A stretch of 51,300 nucleotides of DNA, taken from assembly GCA_017522135.1 (NCBI GenBank), contig JAFXAB010000056.1:1-51300 (forward strand), read 5' to 3'. A model generated the notes under the pieces. It made no database searches, was not told the DNA's origin, and was given only the letters and a program-made list of their open reading frames with translations. A program made the position numbers and the translations under genes. The first letter of the stretch is position 1, and each line of letters opens with the position of its first letter. Of the stretch, positions 24,558-33,702 are shown one piece after another. Source of the DNA: Bacteroidaceae bacterium. Lineage in GTDB: Bacteria; Bacteroidota; Bacteroidia; Bacteroidales; Barnesiellaceae_A.

Positions 24558-26642
24558 TTAGAAGAAACGAACCAAAGTATTCTCAATATCGGCTTTCTCT
24601 TTAAGCACCTCTATAAATTGGTTGGCAACAGACATATATTGTTGCTCCAAGCGATTCATCTCGGCTTGCTCATTATAAGGACGAGAGGCGGCGTTTTCGT
24701 TTACAACTTGTAATACATATACGCCACGATTACCGGCAACAGGAGCCGAAGTCTCACCCATCTCGAGACCCGAAGCAGCACCTGCAACAACAGGCTCATA
24801 ACCCAAACCTGCAATACTGGGAGATGCCACAGAGACAAACTTAACAGTGTCTACCTTTGTATTCATGGCTTGTGCATAGGCCTCGATAGTAGCAGGAGAA
24901 ACGGCCGACAATTGTTGAGCTATCGCTTGGCTCTTCTTGTTGCGACGAACTGTGGTGTTGAGCAAGTTTTCAAGCTCTTCCATAGGACGGTAGCCCTCTT
25001 TTGTCACCTTCTCAAGCATAGCCACAACGTAGCGGTCGTCGATTTCATAAATTTCCGACACTTCACCTTTCTTGGCGTTGAATGCCCAGTGAATAATCTG
25101 ACGACTGTTTTGTATACCCGATACTGATGTTTGTTCGGCTTGACACTCGGCAGGTACTGTAGTATAACCGGCAACAAATGCACTGTCGGCAAATTGATCT
25201 ACAGTATTGTACTTAGCAACATACGACGAAAGGTTATTATAAAGTTCTGTTTCTGTATCTACGCTGGGTACGACAGCAATTGTAAGGGTAGCCACCTTGG
25301 CTTTAGCAACGGGAGTCGAGCGTTTCACAACCTTTGCTATGTGTTGCACACCACCAAGGCTTGAAGTCTTGAAATAGCCGTTGCCTGCAGCAAATACATC
25401 GGCCACAAAGTTACGACCAAGACCGGCATACATATCTTCGGTCACAACAAAGTCGTTCATGACATTTACATCGGCACCAAACTCAGCACCTGCTACAACG
25501 GCATTGTATACACTGTCGATACTATTGTCGCCCATGGGGAAACTTGCAATTTGCACGGTGATTGAGTCGGGAGCTGTCTTAGTGCCCATCAATCGATACA
25601 TTGTATAAGTATCGTTGGCAAATGCAGGCTCTGTAGCATCTCCTACTTTGGCACCTTCAACAAATGCTTTCATTTCGGTGGGCATAGCACTTACTGCCAC
25701 ATATACATCCTCATAGGGAACATCGGAGTTGTTATCTACAACAGTTGCAATATCGTCGGTTGTAGCAAAGACGTCTTTCAACATACCTATTTGCTCTTCA
25801 ACCTTTGCATAATCATCCTTTGAAGGGGTTACATCTACCGAGATATAGCGGATAGTGCGAGTCTCGGGCATTTCATAGCGAGCCTTAATGTTGTCATACT
25901 CGGCCTTCAAGTCTGACTTAGAAACCTCGATGGTAGAATCGGCAATTGTTGTATAGGGTTGCATAGCATAAGCAACGTCTACCGAGCGAGTTTGTGATGC
26001 ATAAGCCATCTCTGCGTCAATCTTGTTGGGAGCCATGGTTGCGGCGAGCAATGTAGCAAACTTCTCATAAGCACGAGACTGGCGTATTTGGGCTTCCATT
26101 TCGAGCCATGCTTGACGTTGAACTGCTATTTGTTGCAATTGAGAGGGGTCGGTATAACCGTTTTCCTCGGGACTGAATACAACACTCAAGTAGTTATCAA
26201 GAGCTTGACGATCGAAAGCACCGGTTGCAGGGTCGGTAAATGCGCGAACAATTTCGGCATGGATGTTATTACCTGTAAGCATATCCTGAAGCTCGGCATC
26301 CGACACGGCAAGACCTACGGCTTCAAGCTCACTTGCGAGGAGTTGCTCATTAACCATTTGGTTGTACACTTCCATTTGAATGTTTGCCGACATACCATCG
26401 GGCATTGTCATACCGCTTTGTTGATACATCGATTGCATTTGCTCGGTGCGAGCATTTACACGTTCTTGATACTCCTCAACACCAATAGCATCGCCATTGA
26501 CTGTTGCAACTTTGTTTTGATTCATCATAAAGAAAGACTGTCCCGAATTGAGGAAGTCTCCGATGATAAAGGCAAGCAAAGCGAGGCCTATTATTGCTAC
26601 AAGCAAGGCGGCTTTGCTTCTGATTTTCTCTAACGTAGCCAT
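24558..26642 (-). CDS. ppiD: Membrane-anchored periplasmic folding factor, PpiD/SurA-type
   Basis: The 694-residue protein starts with a cytoplasmic stub and one transmembrane helix (about 11-30, AALLVAIIGLALLAFIIGDF). A SurA_N-like chaperone region follows (VNGDAIGVEEYQERVNARTEQM; about 45-170), then long periplasmic helical and parvulin-like regions. This matches PpiD-type peptidyl-prolyl isomerase proteins, which help newly exported proteins fold. Parvulin active-site residues are not obvious to me, so activity may be chaperone-like. It lies downstream of lptC, another envelope gene, consistent with outer-membrane biogenesis. A T-tailed terminator follows. Confidence 0.88.
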   Translation of the reverse strand: MATLEKIRSKAALLVAIIGLALLAFIIGDFLNSGQSFFMMNQNKVATVNGDAIGVEEYQERVNARTEQMQSMYQQSGMTMPDGMSANIQMEVYNQMVNEQLLASELEAVGLAVSDAELQDMLTGNNIHAEIVRAFTDPATGAFDRQALDNYLSVVFSPEENGYTDPSQLQQIAVQRQAWLEMEAQIRQSRAYEKFATLLAATMAPNKIDAEMAYASQTRSVDVAYAMQPYTTIADSTIEVSKSDLKAEYDNIKARYEMPETRTIRYISVDVTPSKDDYAKVEEQIGMLKDVFATTDDIATVVDNNSDVPYEDVYVAVSAMPTEMKAFVEGAKVGDATEPAFANDTYTMYRLMGTKTAPDSITVQIASFPMGDNSIDSVYNAVVAGAEFGADVNVMNDFVVTEDMYAGLGRNFVADVFAAGNGYFKTSSLGGVQHIAKVVKRSTPVAKAKVATLTIAVVPSVDTETELYNNLSSYVAKYNTVDQFADSAFVAGYTTVPAECQAEQTSVSGIQNSRQIIHWAFNAKKGEVSEIYEIDDRYVVAMLEKVTKEGYRPMEELENLLNTTVRRNKKSQAIAQQLSAVSPATIEAYAQAMNTKVDTVKFVSVASPSIAGLGYEPVVAGAASGLEMGETSAPVAGNRGVYVLQVVNENAASRPYNEQAEMNRLEQQYMSVANQFIEVLKEKADIENTLVRFF

Positions 26643-26802
26643 TTGTTTTCTATTTTTAGTTTTATTTATATACTATTTATCAAGGGTGCGAATTTACAAA
26701 AAAAGCATGGATGGCCGAAATTTAATGGCAAAAAAATTACTTAAAGTTACAATTTCGCACCTTTGTCGGCCATTGTGGGTGCTACAATGAGGCGATACAG
26801 CT

Positions 26803-27432
26803 TTATTGAATTGTATCGAGTGACGTTGTGTCGGGTTGTTCCGGCTGACGTTCTACTGTAAAAATTCCGGTTGTTCGCAATATCACATACTTGGTTATCT
26901 GCTCATTCGACCTGAAGCCTACTCCCTCTATAACCTCTTCACCATCTATTATCTGTATAGCCGAGTCGGAGTATATCTCGCGGGCAGCTTGATCCCAAAA
27001 GAGTTGCTGGGTATAAAATTTTTTCCCTTCGATATTCTCTATATGTACATTACCATCGAGCTGCCATATCTGAGGTTTTTTGTAGTAAATGGCTGTATCA
27101 CCTTCTATCATAGTTTCGGTGGCAAAGAGCGAATCGAACTGCTCTACATATATGCCTTCGGGAAAGTACCAATACGGCTCCTCGACACTTTGGCTTTCGT
27201 ACATATACCACAAGGGGGTCTCTATACGATAACGTGTCACGCCCGAGTCGGAAATAAGTGTATTTACATTGCATGTATACATCGAGGGGAGGCTGTCGAT
27301 ATTCTCATAACCATCGGCCACCTCTGTTTTTTCGCTCGTGCATGCAACCAACAATATAATACAACAAAGAGTCACACTTGTCACACGTGTAACCCATGAT
27401 AGCGATATTCTATAGCCACTGACTCCACTCAT
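26803..27432 (-). CDS. lptC: LPS export protein LptC
   Basis: LptC is the bitopic inner-membrane protein that receives lipopolysaccharide from LptBFG and passes it to LptA. The 209 residues carry an N-terminal hydrophobic segment (about 17-30, SVTLCCIILLVAC, which could be a lipobox). A beta-jellyroll follows with SDSGVTRYRIETPLWYMY, YFPEGIYVEQFDS and LDGNVHIENIEGKKFYTQQLFWD, characteristic of the Bacteroidetes LptC family. Its position upstream of ppiD is common in Bacteroidales. The start is not certain. Confidence 0.9.
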   Translation of the reverse strand: MSGVSGYRISLSWVTRVTSVTLCCIILLVACTSEKTEVADGYENIDSLPSMYTCNVNTLISDSGVTRYRIETPLWYMYESQSVEEPYWYFPEGIYVEQFDSLFATETMIEGDTAIYYKKPQIWQLDGNVHIENIEGKKFYTQQLFWDQAAREIYSDSAIQIIDGEEVIEGVGFRSNEQITKYVILRTTGIFTVERQPEQPDTTSLDTIQ

Positions 27433-27447
27433 TATTATAAATAGGCA

Positions 27448-27469
27448 GGCTACGTCGTATGACGTAGCC
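27448..27469 (-). terminator. Short hairpin between C10 peptidase 1 and lptC
   Basis: Arms GGCTACGTC and GACGTAGCC enclose a four-base loop. It lies 20 bases beyond the peptidase stop. Its T-rich tail on the minus strand is weak. Confidence 0.5.
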
Positions 27470-27489
27470 CCACTGTTTTTTTCTTCTTA

Positions 27490-29136
27490 CTATCTTTTAA
27501 TGAAGGTTTTTACCCCCACACCACCATTGTGCACATATTGCAAGATATAAGTACCCGGGGTAAGAGCCGAGACATTTATCTCATTTTTATAATTTTCCAA
27601 GTTGCCGGCTTGCAATTGCGTTCCGGCTACCGAATATATGGTATAACGACCACCTATAGCAGGTACTTCTATGGTTACATTTTCATCTGCAACCGAGGGA
27701 TATACGCGCATGGCATCGCTCAATACACTCTCTACTGCATCACTCGATACGATTTGTATGGTAAATTGTTTCTCAAACGACTCACCCGTACCGGCATTGC
27801 TCACCTTCATGAGCAAGAATTTAAAGGCATTGCTATCGGCCACGGTCTTGGTCGACACAAGTTTGCCATCTACCACCTCATAAGGAGAGGTCGAATACTT
27901 TCCTGCAAGGTTTTTAGGTCCATACAGTTCATACACAAACTCGGCCTCGGCATCCTCACAAGCAACTATAACATCGGCAAGTGCCACACCGGCCTCTGTA
28001 CCAATCGCAAACTTTATAGTGCTTAGCTCTATTCCGTAAGGTGCTGTCGTAGGTGTACCTACTCCCAACACTGCAGTATTGTATTCGGGGAAAGTCATGC
28101 CTTGATAGGCATCTTCCATCTTTTCTATATCGAAATATCCGTTACCGTATCCGCCCCAGCCCCAGTTTACATGCACCTTTTGGGTTGAGTTTTTCCAACC
28201 ATCAAGATTCCAACAGTGACCACCTTGGTCACCCGAACCGAAGTAGATAACTACGCGACCCAAAACCATCTCCTGAACCATTAGTTGCAACCAGCCTGCA
28301 GGATCATTATCTTTCTCTACATAACTGAGAGCATCGGCCGAAAAACAGAAGTTGCGTTCCAGAGCATCTTTGACAATAGCATCGCCTGTACCCGAGCCGT
28401 CTACACCATATTGCATGTTAACCGACACACCGCAATGATACAACAAGCGCGCTATCTCGTCGGTATCGCCGTTGTCCATTGCCTCCCAGTTATAGGGTGC
28501 CTCACTATCATAGTCTATGCTCAATATTCCCACGTCGGGACAGCTATACTTATAGCTGCCTTGGGGTGCTATAGGATAATGTTGCACCATCATAGCTTGC
28601 GACATGCCTACTGCCACACAACCTACAAGTGTGGGTTGACCATCAATTGTGGGGCAATATTTGTTGTAAGGAGCACCTTGATTAAGATCCATCTTGATAA
28701 GGGGTGCGACATCGGGCATATCAATGCCGGCAGGAGCCTTGCGACGATTGGCTCGCTCCCAACCCTCGTGCTTTACATCACCCTCTGTTTGAGATATTCT
28801 TACAATATTCTCGGCACACGCATCAAGAACAGCCTGCATAGGCTCGGGTGCTACAAACTTATCGGAAGTATTGTAGCCGATTACGGGGTCGGATGACGAT
28901 TGTGCCGATACTATAACCCAACCACCACCGTTATATTCAACTACATAGTAGGCTGCCACACCTTCATGCTCAATGAGTTGTACTGTAGCATCTACGGCTC
29001 CACGCCACTCATCGTCGAGCATCAAATAGTTATCGGCTGTTTGTTTGGCCACTTCGGACGAGATTACCTCTGCTCGCAACATCATAGCACTTGACAGCAC
29101 GATTGTCGCAAGGAATAATGTGAAGAGTTTTTTCAT
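27490..29136 (-). CDS. C10-family cysteine peptidase 1 with T9SS tail
   Basis: This secreted peptidase resembles streptopain (SpeB) and interpain. After a signal peptide (MKKLFTLFLATIVLSSAMMLRAE) comes a Spi-like propeptide with GGGWVIVSAQSSSDPVIGY. The catalytic Cys is in LVGCVAVGMSQAMM (about residue 173), and the catalytic His is in GGHCWNLDGW (about 307), followed by VNWGWGGYGNGYF. Residues about 360-465 form an extra beta module shared with the two neighbouring paralogues. The last 75 residues form a T9SS type A domain (MRVYPSVADENVTIEV ... GTYILQYVHNGG...IKR). The start at MKKL is preferred to 29151 for a normal signal peptide. Promoter at 29168-29199. Confidence 0.92.
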   Translation of the reverse strand: MKKLFTLFLATIVLSSAMMLRAEVISSEVAKQTADNYLMLDDEWRGAVDATVQLIEHEGVAAYYVVEYNGGGWVIVSAQSSSDPVIGYNTSDKFVAPEPMQAVLDACAENIVRISQTEGDVKHEGWERANRRKAPAGIDMPDVAPLIKMDLNQGAPYNKYCPTIDGQPTLVGCVAVGMSQAMMVQHYPIAPQGSYKYSCPDVGILSIDYDSEAPYNWEAMDNGDTDEIARLLYHCGVSVNMQYGVDGSGTGDAIVKDALERNFCFSADALSYVEKDNDPAGWLQLMVQEMVLGRVVIYFGSGDQGGHCWNLDGWKNSTQKVHVNWGWGGYGNGYFDIEKMEDAYQGMTFPEYNTAVLGVGTPTTAPYGIELSTIKFAIGTEAGVALADVIVACEDAEAEFVYELYGPKNLAGKYSTSPYEVVDGKLVSTKTVADSNAFKFLLMKVSNAGTGESFEKQFTIQIVSSDAVESVLSDAMRVYPSVADENVTIEVPAIGGRYTIYSVAGTQLQAGNLENYKNEINVSALTPGTYILQYVHNGGVGVKTFIKR

Positions 29137-29167
29137 ATTCATATATCTCATATAATTTTAGCGCTTG

Positions 29168-29199
29168 CAAAGAAAAGAAAATATACCTTATTATGCAAA
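29168..29199 (-). promoter_or_regulatory. Promoter of C10 peptidase 1
   Basis: TTTG (29196-29199) and TTTCTTTG (29168-29175) are 20 bases apart on the minus strand, nearly identical to the promoter of peptidase 2. Confidence 0.75.
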
Positions 29200-29247
29200 T
29201 TGTATGATAAATTTTGCATCTTTTTTGACTTTTGTCACAACAAAAAA

Positions 29248-29276
29248 GGTGGATGCTCCTTCAACAAGCATCCACC
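29248..29276 (-). terminator. Intrinsic terminator of C10 peptidase 2
   Basis: Arms GGTGGATGCT and AGCATCCACC are perfect and are followed on the minus strand by TTTTTTG, 25 bases beyond the stop. Confidence 0.9.
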
Positions 29277-29301
29277 CATTATATTATCATCAATATATCT
29301 C

Positions 29302-30960
29302 TTATTTCTTGATAAAGGTCTTTACTCCTACACCGTCGTTGTGTACATATTGCAAAATGTATGTACCGGCTGCAAGATCCGACACGTTTACTTCATTCTT
29401 GTATGAGTCGAGAGCACCGGCCTGTACTTGAGCACCGGCTACCGAGTAGATGGCATAGCTACCACCAACTACAGGCACTTCAATAGTGAGCACATCGGCA
29501 GCAACCGAGGGATATACACGCATGGCATCGCTCATTACACTCTCTACGGCATCACTCGATACGATTTGTATGGTAAATTGACGCTCGTATGACTCTCCGG
29601 TATTGGCATTGGTTACCTTTATGAGCAAGAACTTAAAGGCATTGCTATCGGCAAGAGTTTTGGTCGATATAAGTTTGCCATCTACTACTTCATAGGGCGA
29701 AGTAGTGTATTTACCTGCAAGATTTTTGGGACCGAACAGCTCAAAGACAAAGTCGGCTTCTTCATCTTCACAAGCGACCACAACATCGGCAAGTGCTACA
29801 CCGGCTTCTGTACCGATAGCAAACTTGGTAGAGCTCAGGTTTATGCCGTAGGGGGCTGTTGTAGGAGCTCCCACGCCCAATATTGCACCATTGTCGTAGG
29901 GGAAGCTCATGTCTTGGTATTTATCTTCCATGGCATTGATCTTGTAGTAACCGTTACCATAGCCACCCCAACCCCAGTTTACGTGTACGGTTTGGGTAGA
30001 TTGTTTCCAACCGTCGAGATTCCAGCAGTGACCGCTATCTTCACTTTGACCACGATATACAATAACACGACCCAATATCAACTCGTCGAGCAATATTTCG
30101 AGCCACTCTTTATCGGTCTTGGGCTTGTCAATATAACGAACAAGAGTCTCATCGTAACCGAAGTTACGAGGCAAAGCCTCGGCTACAAGGGGGGTTATCG
30201 CACCCGAGCCATCTATACCATACTCCATGTTAACCGACACACCGCAGTGATACACCAAGCGTGCTATCTCGTCGTAATTGCCTGTCTCTTCGCTGGCATA
30301 CATTGCATCCCAGTCGTAATCTTTCTCCTCGTCATAGTTTATGCTTATAAAGCCCGCATTCTGACTGCTATAAGAGTGCTTGCCGTTGGGTCGAAGGGGG
30401 AAACGTGCCACCATCATGGCCTGAGCCATACCTACAGCCACACAACCAACCAATGCTCTTTGACCATCGATTGTAGGACACTCATTGTTGTAGGGGTAGC
30501 CTTGGTTGAGGTTTATGGTAATGAGAGGTGCCACATCGGGAGTCGACTCTATATCGGCGGCGGGCTTGCGATGCATTACCTCGCTCCATGCCACGTGATT
30601 TTCGGCACTCAATTGTGCTTCTCTCACGATACGTTTGGCAGTCATGTCGAGCACATATTGCATAGGCTCGGGAGCTACATACGCACCTGTGTGGTTATAT
30701 CCTATAAGAGGATCGGAGGTCGATTGTGCCGCAATAAGGGCCCATCCGCCCTCGCTGTATTCTATTACATAATAGGCCGGCACACCTTCGTGTTCTACAA
30801 GACGCACTGTCACATCACCTGCCCCATTCCATTCATTGTCCTGCATCAAAATGCTTTCTGCTGTAGCTACAGCTACTTCTTGCGATATAATCTCGGCTTG
30901 CGACATCAACGACATACATGCCACCAAGCAAGATACTAATACCGTAAAAAACTTTTTCAT
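29302..30960 (-). CDS. C10-family cysteine peptidase 2 with T9SS tail
   Basis: The 552-residue paralogue of its neighbours has signal peptide MKKFFTVLVSCLVACMSLMSQAE, a Spi-like propeptide (GGWALIAAQSTSDPLIGY), Cys in LVGCVAVGMAQAMM, His in SGHCWNLDGW and the VNWGWGGYGNGYY motif. The post-catalytic module begins APYGINLSSTKFAIGTEA and is almost identical to that of peptidase 1 in the segment ADSNAFKFLL, implying recent duplication or gene conversion. The C terminus is a T9SS type A domain ending GVKTFIKK. The start is placed at MKKFF, not MRQMKKFF. It has its own promoter and terminator, so it is a single-gene unit. Confidence 0.93.
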   Translation of the reverse strand: MKKFFTVLVSCLVACMSLMSQAEIISQEVAVATAESILMQDNEWNGAGDVTVRLVEHEGVPAYYVIEYSEGGWALIAAQSTSDPLIGYNHTGAYVAPEPMQYVLDMTAKRIVREAQLSAENHVAWSEVMHRKPAADIESTPDVAPLITINLNQGYPYNNECPTIDGQRALVGCVAVGMAQAMMVARFPLRPNGKHSYSSQNAGFISINYDEEKDYDWDAMYASEETGNYDEIARLVYHCGVSVNMEYGIDGSGAITPLVAEALPRNFGYDETLVRYIDKPKTDKEWLEILLDELILGRVIVYRGQSEDSGHCWNLDGWKQSTQTVHVNWGWGGYGNGYYKINAMEDKYQDMSFPYDNGAILGVGAPTTAPYGINLSSTKFAIGTEAGVALADVVVACEDEEADFVFELFGPKNLAGKYTTSPYEVVDGKLISTKTLADSNAFKFLLIKVTNANTGESYERQFTIQIVSSDAVESVMSDAMRVYPSVAADVLTIEVPVVGGSYAIYSVAGAQVQAGALDSYKNEVNVSDLAAGTYILQYVHNDGVGVKTFIKK

Positions 30961-31006
30961 CTGTCTCAAATTAAGGAATTGTTGTGTTATTTATTTCATT
31001 TGAGCA

Positions 31007-31038
31007 CAAAGAAAAGAAAATGTATCAAATTATGCAAA
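31007..31038 (-). promoter_or_regulatory. Promoter of C10 peptidase 2
   Basis: TTTG (31035-31038), 20 bases, then TTTCTTTG (31007-31014) on the minus strand. Confidence 0.75.
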
Positions 31039-31087
31039 TATATACCTCTTTTTTACTCCATTTTTTGATATTTGTGAATTAAAAAAA

Positions 31088-31111
31088 GGGTTACTCACAC
31101 GTGAGCAACCC
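31088..31111 (-). terminator. Intrinsic terminator of C10 peptidase 3
   Basis: Stem GGGTTACTCA/TGAGCAACCC with one wobble, followed by seven T on the minus strand, 25 bases beyond the stop. Confidence 0.9.
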
Positions 31112-31136
31112 CTTCTACTACATATCTTATATAAGA

Positions 31137-32804
31137 TTATTTCTTGATGAATGTCTTTACACCTACACCGTCGTTGTGTACATATTGCAGGATGTAAGTA
31201 CCGGCAGCAAGAGCCGACACATTTACCTCGTTTTTGTAAGCATCAAGGCTGCCGGCTTGCACTTGAGCACCTGCTACCGAGTAAACGGCATAGTCGCCAC
31301 CTGCCACAGGCACTTCGATGGTAACTACATCGGTTGCCACCGAGGGATATACACGCATGGCATCGCTCATTACGCTCTCTACAGCCGAGCTGATTTGTAT
31401 CGAAAATTCTCTTTCACAAGACTCACCGGTATTGGTGTTTGTAGCCTTGATGAGCAAGTACTTGAATGAATTGCTATCGGCAATAGTCTTGGTAGACACG
31501 AGCTTGCCATCTACTATTTCATAAGGCGAAGTTGTGTATTTGCCGGCAAGGTTTTTGGGACCGAACAACTCAAAAGCTATTACAGCCTCGGGGTCTTCAC
31601 ACATCACGGTAACATCGGCAAGTGCCACTCCTGCCTCTACACCTACACCAAACTTGGTAGAGCTCAACTCTATGCCATAAGGAGCGGTTGTAGGCTTGCC
31701 TATGCCTATGATAGCACCATGGTGGTACAAGAACGAAATACCTTGATATGAGTCGGTCATGTTATCGATGCTGAAGTAACCATCACCGTAGCCACCCCAA
31801 CCCCAGTTACAGTGTACCATTTGAGTAGCTTGTTTCCAACCATCGATGTTCCAGCAGTGACCGCCATTACCTTGGTCGTCGGCAGCACCCTGATACATTA
31901 CTGCACGGCCCATCAACAGGTCGCTCAATATCATATCGTACCACTCCGCGTCGCTATGCTCATAGCGATATACATCTTTTACCTTTGCCTTGTCAAACTG
32001 GAAGTTGCGAACAAGTGCCTTAGCTGCATCATTGATGTAAGCACCTGAGAAAGAGAGGCTGTACTGCATATCGATAGATACACCGGCATGATAAAGCAAA
32101 CGAGCTACCTCATCGTAGTTGCCTGTTCTATCGCTATCGTACATGGCATCCCAGTCGTAAGCAGGCTCGTTATCGTATACGATAGAAAGTTTCAAGTTTT
32201 GATACTTGTATGAATTTTGACCTACAGGGCGGTCGGGATAACGTTGCACCATCATGGCTTGCGACATGGCCACGGCAACACAACCTACAAGAGCATTCTC
32301 GCCATTGATTTGGGGACAATACTTGTTATAGGGATCACGTTGGTTGAGATTGACAGTAACAAGAGGAGCTATATCGGGAGTTGTATTTACATCGGCAGCA
32401 GGCTTGCGTTGCATGATGCGCTTCCATGCCGAATGTTCTACACTCACACCATCCTTGGCACGAGCAGTGATTATCTTGGCATTGAAGTTGAGCAAATCGC
32501 CCATCGCACCGGGGGCTGCAAACTCGCCAACGGTATTATAACCAATGACAGGCAAAGAAGATGTTTGAGCCGATACTACAGCCCATCCGCCTGCGGCATA
32601 TTCCACGACATAGTAAGCAGGAACGCCATCATGTTCTACAAGGCGCACTTGGGCATCGGTAGCACCATGCCACTCGTTGTCAAGCGCAAGGAAGTTATCG
32701 GCTGTTTGTTTTGCAACTTCTGTAGTGACAACTTCGGCCGAAAGGGTCATGCACATTACCGAAACAACGGCTGCTGCAAAAAGAGTAAAAATTTTCTTCA
32801 TCAT
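31137..32804 (-). CDS. C10-family cysteine peptidase 3 with T9SS tail
   Basis: The third paralogue has signal peptide MMKKIFTLFAAAVVSVMCMTLSAE, propeptide with GGWAVVSAQTSSLPVIGY, Cys in LVGCVAVAMSQAMM, His in GGHCWNIDGW and CNWGWGGYGDGYF. It carries the same post-catalytic module (APYGIELSSTKFGVGVEAG) and T9SS tail (GTYILQYVHNDGVGVKTFIKK). Near the end of the extra module it reads IQISSAVESV where its paralogues have IQIVSSDAVESV. An upstream ATG at 32870 lies in the promoter region and is rejected. Its promoter is the left copy of a 54-bp repeat. Confidence 0.93.
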   Translation of the reverse strand: MMKKIFTLFAAAVVSVMCMTLSAEVVTTEVAKQTADNFLALDNEWHGATDAQVRLVEHDGVPAYYVVEYAAGGWAVVSAQTSSLPVIGYNTVGEFAAPGAMGDLLNFNAKIITARAKDGVSVEHSAWKRIMQRKPAADVNTTPDIAPLVTVNLNQRDPYNKYCPQINGENALVGCVAVAMSQAMMVQRYPDRPVGQNSYKYQNLKLSIVYDNEPAYDWDAMYDSDRTGNYDEVARLLYHAGVSIDMQYSLSFSGAYINDAAKALVRNFQFDKAKVKDVYRYEHSDAEWYDMILSDLLMGRAVMYQGAADDQGNGGHCWNIDGWKQATQMVHCNWGWGGYGDGYFSIDNMTDSYQGISFLYHHGAIIGIGKPTTAPYGIELSSTKFGVGVEAGVALADVTVMCEDPEAVIAFELFGPKNLAGKYTTSPYEIVDGKLVSTKTIADSNSFKYLLIKATNTNTGESCEREFSIQISSAVESVMSDAMRVYPSVATDVVTIEVPVAGGDYAVYSVAGAQVQAGSLDAYKNEVNVSALAAGTYILQYVHNDGVGVKTFIKK

Positions 32805-32846
32805 CAGAGATAATAATGTGGTGTTAGAATTGTAATATTTTTCAGT

Positions 32847-32900
32847 GTGCAAAGATATACATTCTATCACACAATCACAAAGAGATTGACATTTTTTATA
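32847..32900 (-). repeat. 54-bp direct repeat, left copy (promoter of peptidase 3)
   Basis: It is identical over all 54 bases to 33703-33756. On the minus strand it contains TTTG (32878-32881), 20 bases, then TATCTTTG (32850-32857), a complete Bacteroidetes promoter that fires toward peptidase 3. Confidence 0.95.
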
Positions 32901-32944
32901 TGTGTGTGAGCACTACAAAAACAATAATGACTGCAATATAGCTT

Positions 32945-33301
32945 TTACACCTCAGCGTGCATTTTCAACAACAAGTTATCGTGAAGCCACGCCGGAATAA
33001 CATCTTCATGAAGGATGAGGGAATCTTGATCAAACTCCGCCAGATAAACCCATTCTTCTCCACTATTATCAAACAGATATGCCCTATCGCATAATTTTAT
33101 CGTATCAAAGAGCAAGCTTAAAGACTTATCATATCTTTTTCTTATCTTTTCTTCCGGCACCCCCTTCTGCGTCAAATCTTTATTTATCTCATCGGCATTA
33201 ACAAAATATGGGCATCCTATTTTCTTATCGATATAGGCAAATATAGTAGACTTACCCGACCCATTGGGTCCGGCAAAAATACGCAAACGTTTCGATGCCA
33301 T
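32945..33301 (-). CDS. Shortened zeta-toxin-like P-loop protein
   Basis: The 118-residue protein begins like zeta-type kinases: RIFAGPNGSGKST (Walker A, 11-18) and FVNADEINKDL. It then goes straight to a segment like the C-terminal part of the family (VPEEKIRKRYDKSLSLLF, CDRAYLFDNSGE). Known members of about 190 residues have some 70-75 residues between these blocks, so the middle of the kinase fold appears to be missing in frame. Family zeta toxins phosphorylate UDP-N-acetylglucosamine; this version may be inactive. It starts 10 bases after a small companion gene, in a toxin-antitoxin-like layout, and the pair is bracketed by 54-bp direct repeats. Confidence 0.7.
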   Translation of the reverse strand: MASKRLRIFAGPNGSGKSTIFAYIDKKIGCPYFVNADEINKDLTQKGVPEEKIRKRYDKSLSLLFDTIKLCDRAYLFDNSGEEWVYLAEFDQDSLILHEDVIPAWLHDNLLLKMHAEV

Positions 33302-33311
33302 ACTACTATAG

Positions 33312-33626
33312 TTATTTAGACAATTTATAAATCATTCCCTTAGATAGATGTACATCCGACTTTGCCACCCGCCCTACAACCGAGCGCGTGCGACCTTTGA
33401 CCTCGATTATATCTACCTTATCAACGATTGTATAAGCCAAACCTTTATTGCGCGCCTTGCGTATGGCAGGATTGCTACTGGGTACAACCAAGTCTCTAAA
33501 CGCCTCACTATTCTCTATCTCGACAAGAGGCTCATCTTTACGACTCTGATTTATCAATCGCACACCTCGCACAATATGCTTACGCGATTGTCGTATAACA
33601 TTCGTTTTATTTTTTTCCATACCCAT
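33312..33626 (-). CDS. Small companion of the zeta-like gene (antitoxin-like)
   Basis: I do not recognise a named family for this 104-residue basic protein (or 102 residues from the second Met). It has no signal peptide. The N-terminal half has NVIRQSRKHIVRGVRLINQSRKDEP, and the C terminus has VKGRTRSVVGRVAKSDVHLSKGMIYKL, with a mixed alpha/beta look. Upstream position, small size and 10-base spacing to the zeta-like gene suggest an antitoxin; this is inference from context. Transcription probably starts in the right 54-bp repeat, about 80 bases upstream. Confidence 0.6.
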   Translation of the reverse strand: MGMEKNKTNVIRQSRKHIVRGVRLINQSRKDEPLVEIENSEAFRDLVVPSSNPAIRKARNKGLAYTIVDKVDIIEVKGRTRSVVGRVAKSDVHLSKGMIYKLSK

Positions 33627-33702
33627 AGAGCCAATAACAAATAATATGGTAAGCCAATAGATTCTTTATACTGATTGCACAGAACTACAACGACTGTGCT
33701 AC

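Noticed and set aside
27490..29136. Peptidase 1 as a pseudogene because its extra module and tail differ somewhat
   Set aside because: Catalytic motifs, signal peptide, T9SS tail and frame are all intact.
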